Below, one piece after another: positions 16,337 through 25,699 of a stretch of 64,000 nt of DNA. The DNA comes from a virus: positions 1-64,000 of the IMG/VR virus record IMGVR_UViG_3300046782_000222, one strand, 5' to 3'. A program made the translations under genes and the position numbers. Below the pieces are notes generated by a model. That model was not told where the DNA came from. It worked only from the letters and a program-made list of their open reading frames with translations, and searched no databases. Numbering within the stretch: position 1 is the stretch's first letter; each line of letters opens with the position of its first letter.

Positions 16337-17610
16337 TGGACTACGGCAACGGGTTGATCTCGTGCATCCTCAACGGCGAGGACCTGGGCACCGCCATCGA
16401 GCGGGGTGTCACCGTGGCCTTCTTCACCGAGGAGCGGGACAAGGCCGTCTTCGGCTCCATGCTGCGGCACTACCAGAAGTACGGGACCACGCCCACGCCC
16501 GACGTGATCCTCCAGTCATACCCGTCATACGAGATCGGGCAGTACCCGCACCCCACCGAGTACTACATCGACGCTCTCGCCAGCCGACGTCGCCAGGCCA
16601 TCGTGATCAACGCCGCCCAGGAGGTGGTGGAGGCGTTGAACACCGAGGGCGACGATCCCGGGCAGGACGCCGTCAGTGTGATGGAGAAGGCCATCCTCCA
16701 GGCCCACTTCGAGACGTCCCCGGCCAAGCACGTGAGCTACGTGGACCTGTTGAAGCGCCGGGTGCCCGAGTGGATGAACGGGTTCAGCACGCCCTCCATC
16801 CCCTACGGCATCCCCACCCTGGACCTGCACACCGGAGGCATGAGGCCCGAGCAGTTCATCGTCCTCACCGGGTTGGCCAAGAGTCGCAAGACGTGGACGG
16901 CGCTCTACATCGCCTCCAACGTCCACGTGTATGCCCCCGTTGTGTTCATAACATTCGAGATGTCCAACGACGAGCAGCTTGAACGGCTCGCCACCCTGTG
17001 GGGGAAGATCCCCTACGACATCGTGCGAGGGGACAAGACTCAACTCACCGAGGACCACTTCCACTCGATGACCCGGTTCCTCCACGTGCGGGAGCAGTTC
17101 TCCACCTTCCTCGGTGTCGAGGACGCAGCCGGGCACTCCACCGTCACGAGCATCCAGGCCCTCATCCAGGACACGGACCCGGCGCTGGTGGTCATCGACG
17201 GCGTCTACTTCATGACCGATGAGGTGACCGGCCTCCAGGGGTCCTCGGACCATCAGGCACTGACCAACATCAGCCGGGCGTTGAAGCGCTTGGCCAAGAC
17301 GCAGAAGGTCGCCATCCTGGCCACCACCCAGACGTTGGCCGGGAAGATCAGCAAGGGCCGCACCAGTCTCTTCGGGATGGGCTACACGAGCGCCTTCTCC
17401 CAGGACGGGGACCTGGTCATCGGCATCGAGACACTGGAAGATCAACCCACTCTCGGCGTCATGCGTATCCTGGGCAACCGCTCCGGTCCCCAGGGCATCG
17501 ACTTCCACCTGGCATGGGACCTGAACACAGGTCTGGTCGAGGAAGTCGAAGGTGTGGCTGGTGAGAGCGGAGACGCTTCGGGAGGGTACGAGTATGACGA
17601 CATCGCTTGA
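16336..17610 (+). CDS. DnaB-like replicative helicase with altered Walker A
   Basis: 424 residues from ATG 16336, overlapping the previous stop. The N-terminal region is helical like DnaB-N; the RecA-like core starts near 155 (GIPTLDLHTGGMRPEQFIVL). The Walker A position reads GLAKSRKT (179-186), with Arg where the family normally has Gly before Lys-Thr. Later motifs look normal: VVIDGVYFM (Walker B), a sensor ATTQT, and a final NRSGPQG segment. It would unwind the fork at the primase. Confidence 0.8.
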   Translation: MDYGNGLISCILNGEDLGTAIERGVTVAFFTEERDKAVFGSMLRHYQKYGTTPTPDVILQSYPSYEIGQYPHPTEYYIDALASRRRQAIVINAAQEVVEALNTEGDDPGQDAVSVMEKAILQAHFETSPAKHVSYVDLLKRRVPEWMNGFSTPSIPYGIPTLDLHTGGMRPEQFIVLTGLAKSRKTWTALYIASNVHVYAPVVFITFEMSNDEQLERLATLWGKIPYDIVRGDKTQLTEDHFHSMTRFLHVREQFSTFLGVEDAAGHSTVTSIQALIQDTDPALVVIDGVYFMTDEVTGLQGSSDHQALTNISRALKRLAKTQKVAILATTQTLAGKISKGRTSLFGMGYTSAFSQDGDLVIGIETLEDQPTLGVMRILGNRSGPQGIDFHLAWDLNTGLVEEVEGVAGESGDASGGYEYDDIA

Positions 17611-18508
17611 CCTGACTCCATACCTGCAATCCATCGGGTTGCACGTCATGCGAGTCGAGGGCTTGGAGGTCCGGGCCTACTGTCCGGCTCACCCTGAGAG
17701 GCTGGGCAAGGAGGACCGCAGCGCCAGCTTCTACTTCAACCAGATGAAGCTGGTGGGCCACTGCTTCTCGTGCGACTTCAAGACCCCCACCCTGGACGTG
17801 CTGGTCGAGTACCTGACGGGTGCTCCCGCCGAGGGTGACGTGGTGCTGGAGGCCCGCAAGCGCTCCCTCGCCGCCGAGGTGGACCGCATCTCGGTGCGCA
17901 AGGAGAGGGAGCTAGCCGACTCGGTGCGGTACATGGAGTGGACGTTGTCAGAACAGTTCCGCCCCGTACCCGAGCGGCTGCTGGAGATCCGCCGTATCCT
18001 GCGGGCGGCGGCAGACTTCTTCCAGGTGAGATTCGACCGTGAGCACCGCTGCTGGGTGCTTCCCATTCGTTCTCCCCGAGGGGCGTTGTGGGGTTGGCAG
18101 CAGAAGCAGAACGGCGGTGTTTACAACTGGCCCAAGGAGGTCAAGAAGAGTGACACCCTCTTCGGATTCCACCTCTGCGAGAGCGATCGAGTGGCCCTGG
18201 TGGAGTCCCCCCTCGACGTCGTCCGTCTCCACCAGGCTGGAGTCCCGGCTGTGGCCTCCTTTGGCGCCGGAGTCAGCAACCGGCAGGTCGAGTTACTGGC
18301 ACGCAACTTCGGGTGTGTGGTCCTGGCGTTGGACAACGACTCTGCCGGGCTAGAGGCCATGCCCCGCCTGGAGCGCCAGTTGAAGAAGCGGACAGGGGTC
18401 GTACGCTGGGATTACTCTGGTCTGGCCAAGGGGAAGGACCCGGGGGACTACAGCAGCGACGAGGAGTTGACCACGGCATGGAAGCGGACACTGCGTCTTG
18501 GCCTCTGA
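17594..18508 (+). CDS. DNA primase (CHC2 zinc finger plus TOPRIM)
   Basis: 304 residues from ATG 17594 with GGGAGGG upstream; overlaps the helicase end by 17 bases. An N-terminal zinc finger is formed by C30, H33, C57 and C60. A TOPRIM domain follows: VALVESPLDVVRL near 197-209 and VVLALDNDSAG near 240-250, with the expected acidic residues. The shortness suggests a compact phage DnaG-like primase. Confidence 0.85.
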   Translation: MTTSLDLTPYLQSIGLHVMRVEGLEVRAYCPAHPERLGKEDRSASFYFNQMKLVGHCFSCDFKTPTLDVLVEYLTGAPAEGDVVLEARKRSLAAEVDRISVRKERELADSVRYMEWTLSEQFRPVPERLLEIRRILRAAADFFQVRFDREHRCWVLPIRSPRGALWGWQQKQNGGVYNWPKEVKKSDTLFGFHLCESDRVALVESPLDVVRLHQAGVPAVASFGAGVSNRQVELLARNFGCVVLALDNDSAGLEAMPRLERQLKKRTGVVRWDYSGLAKGKDPGDYSSDEELTTAWKRTLRLGL

Positions 18509-20064
18509 CCGTTGAGCCGAGGCCTTATCAAGCGGAAGCCCTCGCACGCATGGTGGAGCGGGGGAACCAGCTACTCGCCCTCACGATGGGAGCGGGCAAG
18601 ACCGTTACGGCCCTGGCCGCAGTTGAACTACTGGCAGCGCAAGGCCTTGTCCGCACCGGGTTCGTCCTGTGCCCCAACTCGATCAAGTTTCAATGGCTGG
18701 ATGAAATCCGCCGCCGAACAGGAGCGCCGTGCCAGGTCATCGATGGCACACGTGAGCACCGCCTCTTCCAGTACAAACATGCCCGTAGGTACCGCTACAA
18801 CATCAGCAACTACGACACGCTTCGGAACGACCTGGAACTACTGACCAACTGGGTGCCGGTCCCGGACTTCCTGATCGCTGACGAGGCCACCCAGATCAAG
18901 AGCATGCGGGCGCAGCGCTCGAAGGTGTTGAAGCGTCTGGCCAAAGAGGTGCCGTACCGCTTCGCCCTCACCGGCCAGCCCATCGAGAACCGGCCCGAGG
19001 AACTGTTCTCCATCATGGAGTTTGTTGACAGAACAGTGTTGGGTCCGTTCATCAAGTTCGACCGCACCTTCATCAGCAGGGACCACTTCGGGCGCCCGGT
19101 GCGCTACCGCAACATGGAGACGCTGCGGGACTCGATGGCTCCGGTGATGTACCGCAAGAGCCGCAAGGACATCGAGGACTTCCTGCCCACCATCATCCCG
19201 ATGGAGATGCCGATCGAGCTATCCCCTGCGGTGCGGGCGGTCTACGACTTCATGGCACACGACTGCCTGGCTGCCATAGAACATGCCATAGAGGCTGGTG
19301 GGATGGGTAGCTTCGACGTGGCCAGCATCTACGGCCGCTCCGACCACGAGAACGCCAAGGGCAAGGCGATGGGCGAGATCATGGCCCGGCTCACCTGCAT
19401 GCGCATGCTCTGCGACCACCCGGCCCTGCTGCTCCAGTCGGCCCAGGAGTATGACGACCCGGAGTCCGGTCGGGGATCGAAGTATGCAGCGTGGTTGGCT
19501 CACGAGGGCTTCCTGGACGAGCTAGCTGACGACGGCCACCAGAAGATGCTCGCCGCCTGCGACCTGATCGAGGAGATCGTGGGGGAGTCGGACACCAACA
19601 AGGTGGTCCTCTTCGCCTTCTTCAAGCCCATGCTGCGCATGATTCGGGCTGTCCTGGGCAAGCGGAAGATCGCCACCGTCATGCTCACCGGGGACCTGAA
19701 CGCCCAGCAGCGGCGCCAGTCGTTGGACATGTTCCAGGGGCCGTGCCAGGTCCTGCTCTCCTCGGACGCCGGGCAGTACGGCATCGACCTGCCCCACTGC
19801 AACTACCTGATCAGCTACGACCTGCCGTGGTCAGCCGGGGCCTTCGCCCAGCGGGTGGCCCGCATCGACCGCACTTCCAGCCTGTTCCCTCACGTCACCG
19901 TTGTCACCATGATGTGTAGGGGCACGGTGGAGCAGCGCCAGTTCGACATGTTGACTCAGAAGCGCACCGTGGCCGAGACGTGGATCGATGGCATGCACAT
20001 CGACGGCAAGGGCGGATTGACATTGACACTCGACACCTTGCGGGGGTTCCTCCAGGCTGCCTAG
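18478..20064 (+). CDS. SNF2-like superfamily 2 helicase
   Basis: 528 residues from ATG 18478, overlapping the primase by 31 bases. Motifs: Q-like PYQAEAL at 16-22, Walker A TMGAGKT (36-42), DEAT (135-138), SAT-like LTGQP, and in the second lobe LLSSDAGQYGIDLP and QRVARIDRTSS. This is the SNF2-type phage helicase arrangement used in replication or recombination. Ends just before an intergenic promoter region. Confidence 0.85.
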   Translation: MEADTASWPLTVEPRPYQAEALARMVERGNQLLALTMGAGKTVTALAAVELLAAQGLVRTGFVLCPNSIKFQWLDEIRRRTGAPCQVIDGTREHRLFQYKHARRYRYNISNYDTLRNDLELLTNWVPVPDFLIADEATQIKSMRAQRSKVLKRLAKEVPYRFALTGQPIENRPEELFSIMEFVDRTVLGPFIKFDRTFISRDHFGRPVRYRNMETLRDSMAPVMYRKSRKDIEDFLPTIIPMEMPIELSPAVRAVYDFMAHDCLAAIEHAIEAGGMGSFDVASIYGRSDHENAKGKAMGEIMARLTCMRMLCDHPALLLQSAQEYDDPESGRGSKYAAWLAHEGFLDELADDGHQKMLAACDLIEEIVGESDTNKVVLFAFFKPMLRMIRAVLGKRKIATVMLTGDLNAQQRRQSLDMFQGPCQVLLSSDAGQYGIDLPHCNYLISYDLPWSAGAFAQRVARIDRTSSLFPHVTVVTMMCRGTVEQRQFDMLTQKRTVAETWIDGMHIDGKGGLTLTLDTLRGFLQAA

Positions 20065-20118
20065 CCACAGGAGTACAGTGCGCCCCGGACGTCCTGATGG
20101 ACCACGAAAGGGGACCCA

Positions 20119-20463
20119 ATGTCCGATGTTGACACCACAGACGAAGTCGCCATCCAAGGCGAAGAGGAGCAGAAGGTCACGGACCGGGTTGCTGAGGCCG
20201 TTGCCGAGGTCAACCCTCCCGGTTCGGCCATCTACCCGGAGAACGACGCCGTACGGGGGGCGATGTCGGGCATGCCTGCGGGCAACACCGATGAGCTTCC
20301 GCCTGGCGCCGACTCGGTCCGGGAGGCCATGAAGGCGTCGCTGACCCCCGAAGAGGTCGAGGAAGGGGACGCCCAAGGAGTGGAGTTCCCGCCCGAGGTT
20401 TCTCGACAGGCGTCCAGCAAGCGCATCGGGAAGGGCAGCGGCGGCACCGACGACGTCGGTTGA
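20119..20463 (+). CDS. Small acidic hypothetical protein
   Basis: 114 residues from ATG 20119, preceded by GAAAGGGG. The product is rich in Glu/Asp and Pro, with little predicted structure. A TACAGT box lies at 20074-20079. It is the last plus-strand gene before a terminator facing the secreted cargo gene. Confidence 0.6.
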   Translation: MSDVDTTDEVAIQGEEEQKVTDRVAEAVAEVNPPGSAIYPENDAVRGAMSGMPAGNTDELPPGADSVREAMKASLTPEEVEEGDAQGVEFPPEVSRQASSKRIGKGSGGTDDVG

Positions 20464-20477
20464 CGGCGGGCAAGACA

Positions 20478-20509
20478 AAGGGCCGGGGTGGTCGAGCACC
20501 CCGGCCCTT
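20478..20509 (+). terminator. Bidirectional terminator between convergent genes
   Basis: Near-perfect inverted repeat (aagggccggggtg / caccccggccctt) with a 6-nt loop, between a plus-strand stop at 20463 and a minus-strand stop at 20541. Confidence 0.75.
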
Positions 20510-20540
20510 CGCCGTGTCCTAGCCTTACCCCCAAGTCGGG

Positions 20541-23500
20541 CTAGGAGGTTTCACACGCCTGGCCGTCGCCGTCGTGGTCGAGGCCACCCGGGTTGGGAAT
20601 GGCGGGGCTGCGGTAGTAGTCCCACCACGCCTGGGCGGCGTTGTGGTTCTGCACGCTGCCGAGGGCACCAGGGAAGTCGGCGCACTTGGCCACGGTGTTC
20701 GGGTCAGGACCAGACGGGGGTGTTGTGACAGCGTCACCGAACCACCCACTCAGGTCCACGATCAGGTCGGTGGCGGCGAAGCTCTTGAAGCACACCTGAC
20801 CCGTCTCCGGAACCTTGACCACCGTCATGTTGGCGGCGCTCACCTGGTGGGCCGTGTAGTTGACCGATGACGTCTTGGTGGTCGTCCCGCAGGGGTACAC
20901 CTGGACGTAGCCATTGGCCGAGGGGTCAGCCACCGTGATGTTGAGCACCGCCGCTGCGATGCCCCGGGGCAGGCCCAGGTCCACGGCAAGCTCCTGGCCG
21001 GGAGCCAGGCGGCTGAACCCCGGTGTGCTGCGGGTGTCGAACAGCCGGGACGGAGCCACGGCGGTGAGGGTGGTGCCATCAGCACCCACGAACCAGCCCG
21101 CCAGGTCTGCGATCACCTGCGTGTTGGCGAAGCTCCGGAAGCAGAGCGTGCCTCCCGGTGCCTCCACGGCGGCGAAGTTGGCGATGGTCTGGCCCGCTGC
21201 GTAGTTCACGTTGGACGTGTTGGCCTCGGCGTCGCAGGGGTAGGCCCTGAGGTAGCCATCAGCCTGGGGCTGGTCCACCGTGAGGTTCAGCATCATGGCC
21301 TCGGCCGTAGCCGGTGCCTCAGCGAGGTTGAACACCACCTGGTGTCCTGCCTGGAAGGCGTTGGGTCGGGAGTCGAGTACCCGGGTCGGGTCCACCGGCT
21401 GGTAGCCCAGCGCTCCGTCCCTATCGAAGTAGCCCGACAGGTCGATCACCACGTCGGTGGTCTGTTGTGACAAGAAGCAGACCCACCCGTCAGCGGGGAT
21501 CGTGACAATCGCCACGTTGCTCACCGTCTGCCCGGTGCTGTAGTTCACCGTGCTGTTCTCCGGGACCGTGCCGCAGGGGTACACCCGCAGGAAGCCGGTG
21601 TCCTGAGGCTGCGTCACCGTGACCGTGAGCATGGCGGCGCTGTGCCCGCCGAGGTTGATGGCGTTCTGCTCACCGGCCTGCACCGGCTGGGCGTCCGTCC
21701 TGGTGTCCACCAGGCGCTCAGCGGGCTGCTGAGTGAACCGGAGGCCCTGGATCTGCGGCGGGGTCACCGGAGGCGCCACAGGAGGCACCACAGGGGGCGC
21801 CACCGGGGGCACCGTCTGGTCCAGGAGGTAGGTCACCGACTGCTGGACGACAGCGCCTCGGGAGTCGGTGGCCTTGACCACGATCTCCAGGTAGTAGTCC
21901 GGCGTGTCGTCCCCATGGCTGGGGAAGACGAAGTCCGGGCTGTCCTGGAAGGCGCCGGGATGCACGTGGCACTCGCCAGGTGAGGGGCAGTGGTGGATCA
22001 CCGGCTGGTACTGGACGCTGACGGCGTCGCCATCGGGGTCCCGCACTGTTGCGTCAACATGGAGGGCGTCACCGACGTGGAAGAGGCCCTGGGGCGGGAC
22101 CACGTTCAGGACGGGGGCGTTGTTGCCCACGTTCACGGTCACCGTGGCCGAGGCCGTGGCGCCCAGGTCGTCGCTGACCGTCAGGATGGCCCGGTAGGAG
22201 CCGGGCGACGTGTAGGTGTGGCTCACCGTGGCCGGGGGCTGGTTGAGCGCCGACAGGGGCAGTGAGCCGTCCCCGAAGTCCATGGTCCACGTGCGGATGG
22301 TGCCGTCCGTGTCGCCAGCGGAGGGAGAGAAGGTCACGCCCAACGGGGACAGGCCGATCAGCGGTGTGCCGACCAGGCGAGCGGTGGGTACGGCGTTGTC
22401 GCCACCCAGGTAGTGGATGCGGGTGATGTGACCGGCCCCGGTGCCAGGCGCACCGATGTCGGACACCATGACGTCGCCGCCCAGGCCCGCTTGGATGCTG
22501 GTGATGGACCCCCACTGGCCGAGCGCACCGAAGGGGTGCTGGTGGTCGCCCACGAACAGATCGCCTCGGGCGTAGTCACCGAACCAGTAGCCCTGCTGGG
22601 CAGCCGGGTAGTTGCTTGTTACGACAACACCACCGACTGCGGCCGACTGAGCGGCCCGACCCACTTCAACGTGGGGCCAGGTCAGCAGAGGATCGGTGAA
22701 GGTGGCGTTGCACTCGGGGCTGTTGTCCAGCGTGGTGACCGTGGTGCCTTCCAGGCAGGGCCAGCCCAGGTTGTTGCCCTTGTTCACCACGTCCTGCTCT
22801 TCGGTGGTGTTCCAGCCCACGTCCCCGACCCGCAGGGTCGAGCCGTCGAGGGAGAAGCGGAAGGGGTTGCGGAGGCCGTAGGCCCACACCCGCTGCGCCC
22901 AATACTCGTCCCGGATGGGGTAGTCGTTCTGGCCGTTGATCTTGGCGGCGATGAAGGGGTTGTCAGCGACGGGCGTGCCGTCCTGGTTGATGTGGAAGAT
23001 CTTGCCCCGAGGCGAGAACACGTCCTGGGCCGACAGGGACGACGGGTCCATGGCGCCGCAGTAGGACGAGCCGTCACCGTTGCCGACGTACAGGGTGCCA
23101 TCCGGTGCTGTGATAACAGTGCCCACGGTGTGGCTGTCGGTGCAGACGGCCCCGTTGGTGGGCGACCACGACGGCAGGTTGTCCATGAGCACGACCTCGC
23201 TGGTGAAGTCGATGCCGGTGGGAGCGGTGGCCGGACCCAGGAGGGTCATCCGGCTCAACCGACCAGTCGGTAGGCCACCATCGGGGATGCAGGCCTGGTC
23301 ATCGGAGGCCAGGGTGGTGGACTGGCAGTAGTCCCACAGCATGTTCACGTGCTTGGTGGTGGCGTAGTCACCGGCCAGGGAGATGCCGAGCAGGCCTCGG
23401 TCGCCCTGGTAGTAGGCGGGCATGTTGCCGATGATGGTGGCGGTGGCGTCCGAGGCGTCCATGCCGTCGCCTGTTACGTCAACACGTGTCACCCGCCCCG

Positions 23501-23699
23501 ACTTGCCGGTGGCCAGCATGGTCTGAGTGCCGGGTATGACCACGAAGTTGGTCAGGTCATACTCGAACATTCCAGCGTCATACTGGACGAGCTTGAAGCC
23601 GGTGGGTACGGACGGGGCCGCACTCGCAGGGGAGGGCGCTAGAGGTATTGCCGCCAACCCCATTGCGAGCAGGGCGAGTGTGATGACTCTCCTGATCAT
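20541..23699 (-). CDS. Secreted quinoprotein sugar-dehydrogenase-like multidomain protein
   Basis: 1052 residues. Signal peptide at 1-28 (RR, hydrophobic core, ASA/A cleavage). Residues about 35-430 look like a six-bladed glucose/sorbosone dehydrogenase propeller: DRGLLGISL, YGLRNPFRFS, VGDVGWNTTEEQD and NNLGWPCLEG are family hallmarks. A PKD domain follows (about 440-525, MDFGDGS...SHTYTSPG), then another beta domain, a Pro-rich linker (about 630-655), three repeats starting (P)(T/S)RxxD(T/S)R (about 660-995), and a C-terminal Excalibur calcium-binding motif (DHDGDGQACE). Such proteins are bacterial surface or extracellular enzymes. In this phage it stands alone on the minus strand behind a terminator, like a moron. 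It also carries several TGTTGnnnCAACA sites, so it is well adapted to this genome. Confidence 0.8.
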   Translation of the reverse strand: MIRRVITLALLAMGLAAIPLAPSPASAAPSVPTGFKLVQYDAGMFEYDLTNFVVIPGTQTMLATGKSGRVTRVDVTGDGMDASDATATIIGNMPAYYQGDRGLLGISLAGDYATTKHVNMLWDYCQSTTLASDDQACIPDGGLPTGRLSRMTLLGPATAPTGIDFTSEVVLMDNLPSWSPTNGAVCTDSHTVGTVITAPDGTLYVGNGDGSSYCGAMDPSSLSAQDVFSPRGKIFHINQDGTPVADNPFIAAKINGQNDYPIRDEYWAQRVWAYGLRNPFRFSLDGSTLRVGDVGWNTTEEQDVVNKGNNLGWPCLEGTTVTTLDNSPECNATFTDPLLTWPHVEVGRAAQSAAVGGVVVTSNYPAAQQGYWFGDYARGDLFVGDHQHPFGALGQWGSITSIQAGLGGDVMVSDIGAPGTGAGHITRIHYLGGDNAVPTARLVGTPLIGLSPLGVTFSPSAGDTDGTIRTWTMDFGDGSLPLSALNQPPATVSHTYTSPGSYRAILTVSDDLGATASATVTVNVGNNAPVLNVVPPQGLFHVGDALHVDATVRDPDGDAVSVQYQPVIHHCPSPGECHVHPGAFQDSPDFVFPSHGDDTPDYYLEIVVKATDSRGAVVQQSVTYLLDQTVPPVAPPVVPPVAPPVTPPQIQGLRFTQQPAERLVDTRTDAQPVQAGEQNAINLGGHSAAMLTVTVTQPQDTGFLRVYPCGTVPENSTVNYSTGQTVSNVAIVTIPADGWVCFLSQQTTDVVIDLSGYFDRDGALGYQPVDPTRVLDSRPNAFQAGHQVVFNLAEAPATAEAMMLNLTVDQPQADGYLRAYPCDAEANTSNVNYAAGQTIANFAAVEAPGGTLCFRSFANTQVIADLAGWFVGADGTTLTAVAPSRLFDTRSTPGFSRLAPGQELAVDLGLPRGIAAAVLNITVADPSANGYVQVYPCGTTTKTSSVNYTAHQVSAANMTVVKVPETGQVCFKSFAATDLIVDLSGWFGDAVTTPPSGPDPNTVAKCADFPGALGSVQNHNAAQAWWDYYRSPAIPNPGGLDHDGDGQACETS

Positions 23700-23774
23700 T
23701 CTACTGTTCTACCTGGTCTTCTACCCGCTTGAACATGGGCTGAACGACCTACTGTGCGTGGATCGGTTCCTGGG

Positions 23775-23780
23775 TACACT
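23775..23780 (+). promoter_or_regulatory. Leaderless -10 box TACACT
   Basis: TACACT ends 7 nt before ATG 23788, which lacks a ribosome-binding site. It begins the second replication block. Confidence 0.5.
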
Positions 23781-23787
23781 GTCAAGC

Positions 23788-24270
23788 ATGCCTGGGAAAG
23801 CAGCACCGACCCCTGAACCTGATCGGCCGAAGCGCCGCCGTGTGGTGAAGCGCACGCCGATCGACATCCGCACCGCTACCCGTCAGTGGTTGCTCGCCAG
23901 CGATGCCGTCGAGCGGTTCTCCAAGGACGTGTCCACCCATCGGGGGATGCTCATGGAAGCCCTCGTGGACCAGGGGACGGTGGACGACAAGGGCAGCTTC
24001 TGGGTTCGTTTCCCCGACGATCCGGTCGAAGGCCGGGTCAAGGGTATGAAGCGTGAGCGCCGGGTGAGCCGGGTCCTCAACCAGGAAGCGGCCGAGGAGT
24101 ACCTGCGGGAGAAGGGCCTGTACAAGGCCTGCACCGAGACGGTCGTCATGCTCTCGGAGGAGAAGATCCTCGACAAGAACTTCAAGGGCGAGATCTCCGA
24201 CGCCGACCTGGACAAGCTCTACGACGTCAAGGAGACGTGGGCGCTGATCGCTGACCGGGTGAAGCTGTGA
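23788..24270 (+). CDS. Hypothetical basic protein
   Basis: 160 residues. Start chosen at ATG 23788, 7 nt after TACACT; the frame is open further upstream but runs antisense to the signal peptide of the minus-strand gene. Basic N-terminus (RPKRRRVVKR), then a helical charged body with paired Lys/Glu (EKILDKNFKGEISDADLDKL). Probably a DNA-metabolism accessory protein by location; no family recognised. Confidence 0.65.
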   Translation: MPGKAAPTPEPDRPKRRRVVKRTPIDIRTATRQWLLASDAVERFSKDVSTHRGMLMEALVDQGTVDDKGSFWVRFPDDPVEGRVKGMKRERRVSRVLNQEAAEEYLREKGLYKACTETVVMLSEEKILDKNFKGEISDADLDKLYDVKETWALIADRVKL

Positions 24271-24446
24271 AGGGTGAGACGTGCTGCGCCTGCGGGCGCT
24301 ACGACCCACCTGGTGGAGTGCGACTGACCGATGGGTCGTTCGAGGGTCCAGGTGAGTTCGACTTCAAGCAGGACTGGATCTGCAAGCGGGCCGTCGCCTG
24401 CGCCGAAGAGATCGCTCGACAGCTACGGACGGGTGAACGGCGCTGA
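24267..24446 (+). CDS. 59-residue Cys-rich protein
   Basis: GTG 24267 overlaps the previous stop and the frame runs to TGA 24444-24446. Cysteines in ETCCACGR and in WICKRAVAC give four or five potential metal ligands. Codon use matches neighbours. Likely a small zinc-binding protein of the replication block. Confidence 0.6.
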   Translation: MKGETCCACGRYDPPGGVRLTDGSFEGPGEFDFKQDWICKRAVACAEEIARQLRTGERR

Positions 24447-24460
24447 GCGACATCGATGGG

Positions 24461-24886
24461 ATGTTCGATGATCTGAGGGACTACCCCGGCAAGCGCAAGC
24501 CTGCGCTCCGGGACCAGCCTCGGCCCGAGCGCAAGATGCCAGACGCCTGGGACGCCAAGCCCAGGCACTACTTTGTGAATGGTGTGAAGACTGAGTTCTT
24601 CACCGTGGGGCAGGTGGCCCTCGCCCTCAACCGCACGTCGAGAACCATCCGGTGGTGGGAGGGCAAGCAGGTCATCCCACCGGCCACGTTCCGGGCTGCT
24701 GCGCCCAAGCGCAGCAAGGTCAAAGAGGCTGGTGACAGGCTGTGGAGCCGTGCTCAGGTGGAGGTTATGATTCGGGTTGCGCAGGAGGAGGGGGTGCTGG
24801 ACGGTAAGGCGCCTTCTCCGCTCTTCACCAGGAAACTGGTGACGGCGTTCCTCGCACTACAGCAACACACCAAACGCAACTCGTAA
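24461..24886 (+). CDS. MerR-like helix-turn-helix protein
   Basis: 141 residues from ATG 24461. Residues about 47-105 show a MerR/excisionase-type winged HTH: FFTVGQVALALNRTSRTIRW, then a wing and RLWSRAQVEVMIRVAQ. No effector domain follows. It may be a regulator or replication initiator accessory protein, placed just before the ssDNA-binding protein. Confidence 0.65.
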   Translation: MFDDLRDYPGKRKPALRDQPRPERKMPDAWDAKPRHYFVNGVKTEFFTVGQVALALNRTSRTIRWWEGKQVIPPATFRAAAPKRSKVKEAGDRLWSRAQVEVMIRVAQEEGVLDGKAPSPLFTRKLVTAFLALQQHTKRNS

Positions 24887-24906
24887 CACCACCAAAGGAA
24901 CACCTC

Positions 24907-25668
24907 ATGGCAACGAAGCGGATCATCAGGCGTCAGCCTGCTCCCGCCGCTGCCCCTCCCATCGTGGAGGAAGCGGAGGAGTATGACGCATCGGCAATGA
25001 CCAATGGGGGCGGGTTCTCAGGTCCAGACGAAGACGAAGGCGAGGACATCCGTGGCGGATGGGGCGCCTCGCAGGAAGTCATCGACAGCACGTCGAGCTA
25101 CGCACAGACGTTCAAGCCAGGCAAGGACACACAGATCATCCGGTTCCTGGAGGGCAAGCCGTATGCCGCCTTCCGGCGACACTGGATCGACCGGGTAGGC
25201 ATCGGCAAGCGGGCCTACACGTGCTACAAGAGCGTGGGCAAGGACTGCCCGCTCTGCATGATCGGGGACAAGCCGGGCGCCGTGACGGCGTTCAACGTGG
25301 CGCTCTGCCAGGACGACGGCGAGGCCCTGATCAAGTCGTGGGAGACGGGTGTGAAGATCACCCAGCAGTTGAAGACGTACGCCAACGACCCGAAGATCGG
25401 GCCACTCGATCGGCCAGGCCTCTACTTCGCTGTGTCGAAGAGCGAGGCGACCCAGCGTCAGCAGGTGACCACCATGGTCAACCCCGTCCGTGAGCGGGAC
25501 CTCCTGGAGGATTGGGCCACCCCACCGTTGACCCAGGCCAAGATCGACAAGCTCATCATGTACACGGCTGAGATCGTGGACATCTCACCCAAGGCCACGA
25601 TGGACGAGGTAGCGGCTGAGTTCGCAGGCGACACCCCGCCCGAGGAAGGACGTAGCTGGGGAGGTTGA
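24907..25668 (+). CDS. gp32-like single-stranded DNA-binding protein
   Basis: 253 residues from ATG 24907 with AAAGGAA upstream. The N-terminus is flexible and acidic. The core has KPGKDTQIIRFLEGKPYAAF, then CYKSVGKDCPLCMIGDKP (zinc ligands), then beta strands and a short C-terminal acidic tail, as in actinophage ssDNA-binding proteins of gp32 type. The stop codon lies inside the -35 box of the next promoter. Confidence 0.75.
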   Translation: MATKRIIRRQPAPAAAPPIVEEAEEYDASAMTNGGGFSGPDEDEGEDIRGGWGASQEVIDSTSSYAQTFKPGKDTQIIRFLEGKPYAAFRRHWIDRVGIGKRAYTCYKSVGKDCPLCMIGDKPGAVTAFNVALCQDDGEALIKSWETGVKITQQLKTYANDPKIGPLDRPGLYFAVSKSEATQRQQVTTMVNPVRERDLLEDWATPPLTQAKIDKLIMYTAEIVDISPKATMDEVAAEFAGDTPPEEGRSWGG

Positions 25669-25693
25669 CAGGGTTCGGAACCTGTGCTTTACT
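25665..25693 (+). promoter_or_regulatory. Near-consensus sigma70-type promoter
   Basis: TTGACA (25665-25670), exactly 17 nt, then TTTACT (25688-25693). The spacer contains ggttcggaacc, an inverted repeat. It points into a 45-nt non-coding stretch that ends at a strong terminator. Confidence 0.6.
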
Positions 25694-25699
25694 CTCCTG

